Assembly (NCBI RefSeq): GCF_032854445.1
Contig: NC_088305.1
Span: 23,102,955 to 23,166,954, forward strand
Direction of reading: 5' to 3'
Origin: Liolophura sinensis
Lineage: Eukaryota > Mollusca > Polyplacophora > Chitonida > Chitonidae
Length of the DNA stretch: 64,000 bases
Shown here: piece by piece, positions 33,556 to 45,800 of the stretch
Layout of the letters: each line of letters starts with the position of its first letter
How positions within the stretch are numbered: the first letter of the stretch is position 1
Translations under genes and position numbers: made by a program
Notes under the pieces: generated by a model
What the model was told of the DNA's origin: nothing
What the model saw: the letters and a program-made list of their open reading frames with translations, nothing else
The model's database searches: none

Positions 33556-33924
33556 AACAGTCTGGTTCTCAAGGACCCGTTCTACAAGCCTTCACAAGCT
33601 GGGTGAAGCGCATTTTCCATGGTGACGTATCTTTTCACTTAATATTGTCATGGAAATTCTGCCAGACGCAGCTTGCGAACGCTTCTTAGAACGGGCCCGT
33701 GGTGTATTCTGCGTGCTTTGTAAGTGACGGCTGAATAAATGGATACCATTTGACGTCAGGGTGAGGGAACCTGCCAAGCACCTCAACATGATCTGCAACG
33801 TTCGTTAACCAAAAATTAATATTTATCACAGTAAAACACTGTTGATGATTGTGTTGATGATTTTTCATAATTTTTGACATGTAGCTTATCTAAGGCCAGA
33901 AATAAACTGAACTAAACAGTTTAT

Positions 33925-34160
33925 AATTAGCATTTGGATTTTGAAGTCGTGTCGATAAAGTGGCCGTGGTTCATTCATCATACCATCAACGACATCACAA
34001 ACTTTCTTACATGTTTTCAAACATAAATGACGTACACCGGCTATGACAAAGCGAACTTCTAAAAACAAAGCCACATTGGTCGATTGTAAACATTTATATT
34101 TAAAGAAAATCATACTGAATTATTTTCGCAAAGAAAACTTTCAAAATCTTATACAATAAC
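33925..34160. repeat. Segmental duplication, right copy (3' part)
   Basis: Counterpart of 22615-22860. Between 33556 and 33925 the right copy holds ordinary sequence where the left copy carries the Harbinger element and flanking DNA. Confidence 0.7.
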
Positions 34161-34980
34161 CGACGCAATCCTGTTGGAAATATTTTATGTGTGGAAACTG
34201 AAATCTTTGCGGATCGCTTTTAATACGTCAGAGTTCATTAATGTGTTTATTTGGCAGACATACTTTATATATAATATATATATATATCCACTGGTGAGGA
34301 GAATTTACATAGGAAAATTAATAAAACGCTTTGTCAAGTTTCTATATTCTGTTATATTCCAACTGCAGTTTCAAACTTCCACAGAGGTCTTTATATAGGA
34401 TATCTGTTACCAGTAACTAAGGAACATGTTACGTGCATGTCAAAACAGGCAGTGGTTTAGTTATATGGTATAATACAAGGAAAAATTGTTGCTGGGAACA
34501 AGGTCGTACATGTATAAAGCTGTTAAGTAGCGAACAACAACTTAAGTGAAACTGTCAAGAAAGAACTGCCTCCGCTATCGAACAACAATATATCATAATT
34601 CGCAGCTGTTTCATGAAAACGCCCAAACAAAGTGTAATGAACAGAAATCAATTAAAGCTTTATCAACAAAGTCATCATGCTATGTAGGATAGTGGGAAAT
34701 TAACCCGTCAGCTGTAGCGAGAATACAAATAAAAGCAGACAAGCTCTTCAAATATACCCGATAAGGGCTTACTTTGTAAATGATAAGGCAGCTATACCAG
34801 AACCAGAAAGTTTTCGTGGACCTATTAAGCCAATGAATAATGTGACATATCAGAGTAAAAACAAACATCAAACACTCCAGGTTTGCAGGCACATGAAGCT
34901 TCCTATAAGATCGACACGTAGCTTTATTTTAAGAAGGTATTGGTAATTATACTACTAGCTGAACCTTCTGTTTACGCAGG
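34161..34980. other. Intergenic, nothing recognised
   Basis: AT-rich. A short TATATA run lies near 34267. No gene or transposon ends seen. Confidence 0.4.
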
Positions 34981-35004
34981 TCAAATTACGATAGGAAAGG
35001 AATA

Positions 35005-35250
35005 TTTATTTATTTATTTATTTATTTGACTGGTGGTTTACGCAATACTCAAGAACATTTCAATTATACGACGGCGGCCAGCATTATGGTGGGAGGAAAC
35101 CGGAAATCCACGATAATCCGCAGGTTGCTGGAAGACCTTACCACTTATGGACAGTGAGGAAGCAGGCATGAGCTGGACTTGGACTCACAGAGACTGCATT
35201 GGCGAGAGGCTCCTAGAACATTGCGCGGCTTTGGCAGGCTACCCATCTCG
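35005..35250 (-). mobile_element. Diverged tRNA-derived SINE
   Basis: The SINE body ('ggtttacgcaatactcaag', 'cgacggcggccagcattatg') is clear. The tRNA head is eroded and partly lost. Minus strand with a (TTTA)n tail at the left. Confidence 0.75.
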
Positions 35251-36870
35251 GCCACAGAGGTCACCCAAGGCATGGAATACAACACTTGTGCAATATTTGT
35301 CATGCAATCCTCATGTCCTTCATGCAATGTACAGATTCTACACAGTTATTAAGGATACTGATATTATTGAACACAGAAAAAAAAGAATGTTTAAGAAGGT
35401 ATAGACAAAAAAAACCCTGTAAAAACAAAATATATCTCGAGACTTTTTATGTTTTACCTAGGAAGATAAGTTAGTAACAGTTTGTCTCTGAAATATATGT
35501 ACAAGTTTGAACAAGAATATTTCTTCCTTATCCTCTGATATATACAAAACACAAAGCTGTATGTCGGCCACAATGTCTTCTTAAAGAGCCACATTTCCCA
35601 AGCCCACTGAAATCAGAATAGGCACTTCAACCCATTATAGTAACCTTCCTACACATTCACAGATTTTTGGGCGATCTATTTAATTTTTCTCTCCCTCGCC
35701 CCCCCCACCCCCACCCCCCACCCCCTTATTTCACTGTTCACTGATTTTAATATCGTCGTTTTCTGGTTTTCTGTTCCAAAAAACGATTCTGTTCAATAAC
35801 TTTTTCGTTGTAAATTATAAATTGGTATGAATACTCAAATGTGTTGCCTTAACTTTCCTCAGCATTTCTCTCATCTCTATTAGCATGCAAGAACACATAT
35901 ATTTTATTGTCATGCATGATAAATGTATTTCTGCGAGCCTAATTTAAATCACAATAATTATGTTCCTGTTTCAAAAATCCGACCAGAGCTGTGATTTATT
36001 TAATTTAACAAAATTACCACATATGCCTTAGTATCCATATCAGATGGACTGATTACCTCCTTTGCCAGATTTGAACTTTTTTCTTAAAATCTTAAAACTT
36101 CTAAGTTTCCTGTAAGACTTCACAGCCACCTCTTAAATACTGATTATGGATTCGGATGTGCAAATAATTTTTATACCTGTAATGTACTGTCAAAATTATG
36201 CGAAATAAATAACAAAATCCAAATGGAAAATTAGTCTGAAAATCTTACAGTAATAATGTTTACTTGGACCGGCTTTGAAAAATGTGTAATGTGATAAGAC
36301 TTGCATATTGAGTGCAACATTAAGTACACTTAACAATTCCTTTCACCCTCCCAACAACATAGCTGAAATCTTGCTGACAAGGAAGTAAATCTTAGTCATT
36401 CATTCTTTTCACCCTCAGTTTCAACCGAAGTAATGTGACCAAATATACTGCCCCAAATAAGATCGAAGCTCTAAATTTTAACTGAAGGTGAATCAAACCC
36501 ATAACTTATATTTCCATTTAACAACTGACAAAACAGGTATAGTTTGATCTGTTTTCGTCTGACATGATACCCTGGATGAGAAGATATGACATGTCACATG
36601 ATGTGAATAAGGCTTTTTGAGCACTCTTGGAATGAAAAAGGGCTTCAAGTGTTACAAGTCAAAAGCTTACGGTGAAAAAAATGAACTTGCTTCTGATTTT
36701 TCCAAAAAGCAAATATTTTCACAAATACATACATTCAGCCAAATGTCTATCACATTATAAAAATGTGTTGAGAATTTCAGGATTGACATGTAATTCCTGT
36801 ATTGCACCATATTTACTTGTATTCCCAGGTACTATTTTCATGTGTTTAGCACCTGTATATGTAATTAACC
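35251..36870. other. Intergenic, 3' of the acid phosphatase gene
   Basis: AT-rich. A poly-C/CCCCAC tract lies at about 35697-35727. It includes the presumed 3' untranslated region of the minus-strand phosphatase gene. Several TTTATT (AATAAA on minus) hexamers occur, for example near 35995, but I cannot choose the poly(A) site. Confidence 0.4.
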
Positions 36871-36871
36871 A

Positions 36872-39800
36872 TTAATTAATATCCTCCTGAGCCACTAAAG
36901 AGTATTTTGTCCTCGGAGATTTCCTTGTACACTTGATGGCTATGATGACAAAGAGTACTGTTATGATCACGAAACCTCCAACAAGTATCCCAAACATTAG
37001 CAGACCTGCAACAAACCACATCAGAAACACACAATGAGCACCGGTATAGGTTATCCCAAACATCAGCAGACCTGCAACAAACCACATCAGAAACACACAA
37101 TGAGCACCGGTATAGGTTATCCCAAACATCAGCAGACCTGCAACAAATCACATCAGAAACACACAATGAGCACCGGTATAGGTTATCCCAAACATCAGCA
37201 GACCTGCAACAAACCACATCAGAAACACACAATAAGCGCTGGTATAGGTTATCCCAAACATCAGCAGACCTGCTACAAACCACATCAGAAACACACAATT
37301 AGTACCACCATAGGTTATCCTAAACATCAGCAGACCTGCAACAAACCACATCAGAAACACACAATGAGCACCGGTATAGGTTATCCCAAACATCAGCAGA
37401 CCTGCAACAAACCACATCAGAAACACACAATGAGCACCGGTATAGGTTATCCCAAACATCAGCAGACCTGAAACAACCACATCAAAGACACACACTGAGC
37501 ATACAAAACATCGGTAGACCTGAAACAAACCACATCAAAGACACACAATGAGTACAGGTAGAGGTCATCAAAAACAACATCAGACCTGAAATAACCACAT
37601 CAAAAATACTCCCTGAGTATCTCAAATATCAGCAAACCTGAAACAAACCAAATCATAAACAATCCATAAACACAGGTTATCCCAAACATCAGCAGATCTG
37701 TACTCCACACAAGGGAAATACTCACTAAAATGATGGATGACTGCATCTGCGTCCTCTACACCACACAAGGGAAATACTCAGTAAACTGAAGGATGACTGT
37801 AGCTGCATCCTCTACACCACACAAGGGAAATTCTTACTAAACTGAAGGTGACCGCAGCTGCGTCCTATACACCACACAAGGGAAATACTCACTGAACTGA
37901 AGGATGACCACAGCTGCGTCCTATACACCACACAAGGGAAATACTCACTAAACTGAAGGATGACTGCAGCTGCATCCTCTACACCACACAAGGGAAATAC
38001 TCACTAAACTGAAGGATGACTGCAGCTGTGTCCTCTACACCACACAAGGGAAATACTCACTAACCTGAAGGATGACCACAGCTGCATCTTGTACACCACA
38101 CAAGGGAAATACTCACTAAACTGAAGGATGACTGCAGCTGCATCCTCTACACCAAACAAGGGAAATACTCACTGAACTGAAGGATGACCACAGCTGCGTC
38201 CTATACACCACACAAGGGAAATACTCACTAAACTGAAGGATGACTGCAGCTGCATCTTGTACACCACACTCTTTCGCCCAGTTGTCAGGTATCACATTGG
38301 ATGTCAGCTGCACAAACTTCTCAAAGGGACACTTTTCTGAACAGCCTGAAATAAAATGTTGCTTTTTATTCCTGTGTTGTTTGTTTATTATTTCAGTAGA
38401 AAATGCAAAGTTAATGAATAATTTTTTGAGTCCATGCTATAACAAGTGTCATCAACAATTGGGTGTACAGGCTGTGAAAAGTCCAACAGCTCACAAAAAT
38501 GGGCAATGGGAAATACATTCATCAGTAACCTTAACATGGTCCAACAGCTCACAAAAATGGGCAATGGGAAATACATTCATCAGTAACCTTAACATGGTTA
38601 ACCTCTACATGTATGTCAAATAATTTATTTATTTATTTGGTTGGTGTTTTACGCCGTACTCAAGAATATTTCACTTATACGATGGCAGTCAGCATCATGG
38701 TGGGCGGAAACCGGGCAGGGCCCGGGGGAAACCCGAGACCATCCGCAAGATGCTGGCAGACCTTCCCACGTACGGCCGGAGAGGAAGCCACCATGAGCTG
38801 GACTTGAACTCACTGCGACCGCATTGGTGAGAGACTCCTGGGTCATTACGCTGCGCTAGCGCGCTAACCAACTGAGCCACGAGGCCCCTGTATGTCAAAT
38901 AAGGTAATCTGAAGTCAAATCCTCACTTACGAATTCCAGTTATACAGACCCAGAGGCAACACTGTCCTCTGTCCTACTTGTATTTGTCAAGGGACAGGTA
39001 AAAAATCATTGACAGAAAAATTGACAAAAATTTTCTGAATCGGTATCTTGATCCCAAAAGCGAATGGACTGGTGTTTTATAAACTCTTATCAGGCCAAGG
39101 TCAACATGTGAACAAAATTTCTTAGAAATCCCCCAATAAGTTGCTAACAGATGCACTGATAGCCAGAAATATAAATAAACACCAACAAAAACGTAGCCAA
39201 AAAATCATATGAAAAAAATCGTATGAAAAAAGAAAGCTTGGTATCACCGACAGTAACTGGCTTTTAGTATAATCAAAATGGGACTACTTTCACATAGATT
39301 CATACATTGTACACCATTCTTTGGAACTATTCTTATAAATCTCCGTAGCTTCACCTAGTGAATAACCCATTTTTTTTAAGAGCACACTTATTTTATTTTA
39401 CCAGAACAATGGCAAAATAAAATGCTAAAATATTTTATATTATAAACTTACCTGGTACTGTTAAAAGCATTGGCTGAGAACCATTGTTGTAAAACACTTT
39501 GACGTAGTACGTATTGGCCGGATCTTCATGAAGCTCCAGAATCACTGAGGCAGCATATGGTGGGCTGATATCATTAAACACACCCAGGGCACTCAGCAAG
39601 GCAGCTACTGTTGTGTCATGCTAGATGGAAACAGTACATGTACAGTACACTTATTCACCATTACAGGGAAAGACGTCAACACATTTCATTGGACCTTGTG
39701 ATTCTAAAAGTCACTTAGAATGATTTACTTAATTTTCCAAAGCTTGACAGAGGACTGGCAGAGCCAAAAGGAAACCTGGCAGAGCCAAGAGGAAACCTGA

Positions 39801-42800
39801 CAGAGCCAAGAAGTAATCAGAGTGCATGGAGGAACCTCACAGGACATAAACGAAACATACACAGAGCATAGAGGAAAAATGATCGAGCATAGAGAAAACA
39901 TGATACAGTCTAGAAGACACCTGGTAGAGTACAGAGTGAAAATGACAGTATAGAGGAAACTTCAGGGCCTGAAGGAACCTTCACAGAACATAAAAGAAAC
40001 ATACACTGAGAATAGAGGAAACCTGACACAGACTAGAAGAATCATGACAAAACATACTCTGCTTGAGTATAGAGGAAATCTTGTTGAGTACAGAAGAAAC
40101 CTGGTTGAACATAGAGTAAACCTGATACAGCCTAGAGGAAACCTGGAAGAGCATAGAGGAAAACTGACATAGTATAGAGGAAACATGCTTACAGCAAACC
40201 TGGTAAAGTATAGAGGAAACCAGAAACAGCGAAGGGAAATCCTGCCATAGGCCTAGAGGAAAAGGCTCGGAGTAAAAACCTGAAATAATCTATAAAGGAA
40301 ACATGACACGGTCCACAAAAAAAAACCAGAGTAACTCAGTTGTGGATGAAATTTGGGATTAAATACAGTAATTCAAAATAAAATACAGTAATTGCAAAAC
40401 ACATTTTCCATTTGTTCTACAGCTGTAAGCTGTTAAATGATTCCACTGACTTACTGCTGAATACATATACATTCTGGCTCTCTCGGCATCTAACGTCCCA
40501 TTTATTCTATTGATCTTGTTGTTCATATTTTCCAGCATTACTTTTAAAAGTGGGCCTGTAAATAAGAAAAAAAGGTCAATTTTGTGAATAGTTTGCATTG
40601 TTGGTTCACCCTTAAATTTATTTATTTCTGTAAAGTTTCAATTCAATAAGCAAATTATAATGAAGTTGTAGCAGAGTGTTATTGTACGTCACAGATTTAC
40701 TTTACATGTAGAACACTTGTGGTTATAGACTTTAGTGTAGGTCTGCTTACATGTAGGTCTGCTTTGAGCCACTGTAGCAGAGTGCTGTTGTAAGTCACAC
40801 TGTTAGTTCCATGTCATACTTGTAGCAGACTTTTGACGATATACATACATGTACACACACAGAACTACTCAGGTCTGCTTTCAGCCACTGTAGCAGAGCG
40901 CTGTTGTATGATACACTTTTAGTTCCATGTCATACATGCAGCAGACTTGTGGTTATATGTAGCAGACTTTTGATGATATACATACATGTACACACACACA
41001 ACTACTCAAGTCTGCTTTCAGCCACTGTAGCACAGTGCTGTTGTATGGTACACTTTTAGTTCCACGTCATACATGCAGCAGACTTGTGATTATATGTAGC
41101 AGACTTTTGATGATATACATACATGTACACACACAGAACTACTCAGGTCTGCTTTCAGCCACTGTAGCACAGTGCTGTTGTATGGTACACTTTTAGTTCC
41201 ACGTCATACATGCAGCAGACTTGTGGTTATATGTAGCAGACTTTTGATGATATACATACATGTACACACACAGAACTACTCAGGTCTGCTTTCAGCCACT
41301 GTAGCACAGTGCTGTTGTATGGTACACTTTTAGTTCCACGTCATACATGCAGCAGACTTGTGGTTATATGTAGCAGACTTTTGATGATATACATACATGT
41401 ACACACACAGAACTACTCAGGTCTGCTTTTAGCAATTTGATTGGTGTCTTGGCAAGAACATTTCACTGCAGCCTGCATTATGGTGGGAAGACACCAGGCA
41501 GAACACGGGAGAAACCCATGATGCATAACCATCCTCATTGTGCCATGGTCATGGAGGACCCCGCATACTCACTGTTACATGTGACACATTTGTGTTTATA
41601 GATGTACATTTACTTGTGTGTACCAGATTTTTGTTGATATCCACACACAGAGCTACCCACCTCCTTTGAGCCTCTGAAGGAGAGTAGTGTTGTACATGAG
41701 GGTGAAGGAGAAAGACTCCAGGGTTCTCAGCTTGTTGATGATAGAGCTGTTCACCCAGGAGGGAAGTGAGAAGTTGTGACGACTCTAAAACCAAAAACAA
41801 CAATACTAAAGACATCTACATAAAAAAACCAAAATTAAATATTAAAATTCTGCATTTACAAATACTTGCTTTGTGTCAATGCAATATTCAAAAATATTTC
41901 ATCATTTACCCTCAACTTTGCCAACAAAAGTAAACCTTTAGAAAGGACTTACATTTAGTAGCACAGCTGACAGACACATGCTTGCAAAACTTCAGCTCAT
42001 ACATAAAGCACTAAAATCTAGAATTTGGTAATTTACAGTAAGTAATATGTACACAGAGCATCATCGTTGAAACAACCTGCTTGTGTCATTATGCTTTATA
42101 TGCATGTGAAACTTCAGAAATGTAGTAATTTACAGTATTTAATATGTACACACCACATCAACAATGGAATATCCCCCTCGTGCTATTGTGCTCTGCACAT
42201 GTGCAAACTCTGAGCTCAATACATGCAGTACTTTTTGAGATACCAACCCCAACACTGAGTATAATAAACAATACACTAAAGTCAGGAATTCAGTAATTTA
42301 CGGTATTTAATATGTACACACCATATCAACAATGGAATATCTCCCTTGTGCGATGGCGCTCTGCACATGTGCAAACTCTGAGCTCAATACATGCAGTACT
42401 TTTTGGGATACCAACTCCCAACACTGAGTCTAATACACAATACACTAAAGTCAGGAATTCAGTAATTTACGGTATTTAATATGTACACACCATATCAACA
42501 ATGGAATATTCCTCTCGTGCTATTGTGTTTTACATGTGTTCAAACCTTGATATGAACACCTGGAGTACTTTCTAAGATACAACCCCTAACATTTTGTTCC
42601 ACATGTTTTCCCTGTTATTGGACACAGGAGTTCATTGTATGACCTAAGCTATGCCTATACTTTGTAAAGGTGAGCTAAAAAAAAATGCGTCATTTTCCCA
42701 GTATCTCAGAACCAGACATGCACAGGTGTATCATGAAACTTTATGTTTATACCCAAAAAATCATCTCATAGTAGAGTGTGTCAATCACTTATCACATGTA

Positions 42801-45800
42801 ACAGACATTACCAACAAACTCACCTCACAGTAGAGTGTATCAGCTACTGGTCATATGTTAAAGACATTGCCAACAAACTCACCTCACAGTAGAGTGTATC
42901 AGCCACTGGTCATATGTTAAAGACATTGCCAACAAACTCACCTCACAGTAGAGTGTATCAGCCACTGGTCATATGTTAGAGACATTGCCAACAAACTCAC
43001 CTCACAGTAGAGTGTATCAGCCACTGGCCATATGTTAGAGACATTACCAACAAACTCACCTCACAGTAGAGTGTATCAGCTACTCGCCATATGTTAAAGA
43101 CATTGCCAACAAACTCACCTCACAGTAGAATGTATCAGCCACTGGTCATATGTTAAAAACATTGCCAACAAACTCACCTCACAGTAGAGTGTATCAGCCA
43201 CTGGTCACATGTTAGAGACATTGCCAACAAACTCACCTCACAGTAGAGTGTATCAGCCACTGGCCATATGTTAAAGACATTGCCAACAAACTCACCTCAC
43301 AGTAGAGTGTATCAGCCACTGGTCATATGTTAAAGACATTGTCAACAAACTCACCTCACAGTAGAGTGTATCAGCCACTGGTCATATGTTAGAGACATTG
43401 CCAACAAACTCACCTCACAGTAGAGTGTATCAGCCACTGGCCAAATGTTAGAGATATTTTCATGACCTAACCCTGTCTTCTCTCCAACAAAAATGTAGAA
43501 ATCCTGAAGACAGTAAAAGATTCTATTATCTGTTATGGTGAATGCCTGTGAACCCTTCAGTAGAATGAATGAACGAATGCTTGGAGTTTAATGTAGTGCT
43601 TAACAATTTTTCAGCCATATGACGATGAGGAGTCATTAAGTGTGTGTACATACATGTACATACATATTGTGTTTTCTTGCGGCAGGACGAGTCCATGCTG
43701 CCAAAGTGCTGCTGCCACTGAAGTACATGTATCATGCGGAAGACACCAGATATGACACCTTACCCAATAACCAGTCACCAGTCATCTTTCCTTACTCCAA
43801 CTTCACAGTGTTGAGCGCTAAGCGAGGCAGTAACAAGTACCATTTTTAAACTCTTTGATCTGACCCGACCCAGTTTTGATCCTGAGTCCCACGACTTCAA
43901 GGCGGGTGCTCTATCCATTAGGCAATTGAAGCGGTCCCCTTATACAGAGTGAGTGCTGAGGGTTTAACGTTGTACTTAACAATTTTTCAGTCACATGGCA
44001 ACAAAGGAGACCTTAGAGTGCATGTAATGTGCCTCCTTGTTGCAGGGTCCGATTTCCACTGCTCTTTTATCTAGTGCTGCTTCACTGAGATGATTTACCA
44101 AAGGCAAGCAAGCCGCCCCACCTGAGCCATTTTACTGATACGGGTCAACCAGTCTTTGCACTATCCCCTTAACACTGAAGGTCAAGCGAGGAAGCTACAA
44201 CTTCATCTTTTAAGGTCTTAGGTGTGACCCAATCAAGGGCTGACCCTGGATCTACCGTCCAACGCTCTACCAATTGAGCTATCGCGGCCAGTCTCTTAAG
44301 CTGAACAACATAGACAATCTACATGTCCACTGTGTAATGCCTGTATAATGAGACTACTTTTTTCACTCATTACTGTTACTGGTGATTTAACACAGGTCTT
44401 AAGAGCGTTTCACTTTGTAAAGTGATTATACAGGAGATAGCTTCAGCAGAAAATCCATCAGTGCAAATCCATTCCAATTTTTGCTATTAATTTAACAAGC
44501 ACCCCAATAATTACTTTTTACAAAATACCAGCCTCTTCTATGCACATATTACTGTTCAAAATTGTTAATTAAGTTCTTAAATAACATCTTCAAAGTTTTG
44601 AATCATTTTCACACTGTAATATCTAGTACAGGTATTAATATTTACTGCAAAGCAATATTTTGAGCTATTCTTGGTACATACACACGTCACTGGTCTAAAG
44701 CCTATCAGCTGCTGCGAGATACAGCAATACTAATAAATACCCTTTTAAATACTAATAAAGAATTCGTTGAGTGTCCAAACTTTATCTTCTCAAAATATTA
44801 AATTTTCAGGTTAGGGATTAAAAGGACTATTTGATGTCAATCCGTGATCACATTTGATAAAGCCATGATAATTATTTCAAATACATACAAACAAATACGC
44901 ATGTATCATTCATTCAGATAATAATTCAACCCGATTAGTCCTCAAAACACAAAGAATACCTCCAAATATTCAGGTGTATTCACTTGTCCTAATGAATACA
45001 TGTATATCCCTACAGAGGTAAACTGATATACCAAAATTCTTCTACCTGTGTGCAAGTTGCAACGGGTTTATTCCAGCCTATTCTGAAGACAATATTCTGT
45101 GTTGACTGATAAAATTGTACCTCTTGTGAATCTCTGAAGCTGACCTATCCAACCAATGCAGTTTTGTCTCCAGTCCAAAATCTAATTAAAATATGCATAA
45201 ACTGCCCTGAAAGTTGCTCTTTAATATGTGATAGGTCAAGGAATTAGAGTAGAGGTTGTAAATGCAGGCATCTGCATAAGGATTTCATATAAGTCATAAA
45301 ACACTTGTAGTTGTTGTGTGCTTGTAAACACAAGTTATTAATTTTATAGGTTTATAAATTATATAGGCAAATTATTACTAACCTTTTCATTACAAATTTT
45401 GGGATCAGTTCCAAAGGAAAATTTTGCAAGTCACAATACTGCAATATTATTAACACTGCAACAGTTACATGTATATATGCATTACACACTTTTTGTGATT
45501 GGCAAGATTTATCACTTTAAAAATTTTATTTGCTTCTGAAAGTACATTTTTTTTACAAACCAAACTATATGTGTAAAACAATAATTGAATAACTTAATAT
45601 CAGTAGACCTTCCACAAACTGCATGTTGATATGTGACATGCCAAAATGGTATTATATGATCCTACATTGATTTACTCTGAAGTTATCCCTGTAACTGTAC
45701 ATCAAGGGGCATAACTCTACAAATTATCATTTTAAAACTTGGATAGATCACTTCTAGAATTGACAACCATTATTTTCTCTATCAGACAATTTTATTTGAA

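Noticed and set aside
36876-37528. Minus-strand Cys-rich and hydrophobic repeat frames
   Set aside because: These are translations of the 66-bp array in intron 10 of the phosphatase gene. Only the last part (37005-36872) is a real exon.
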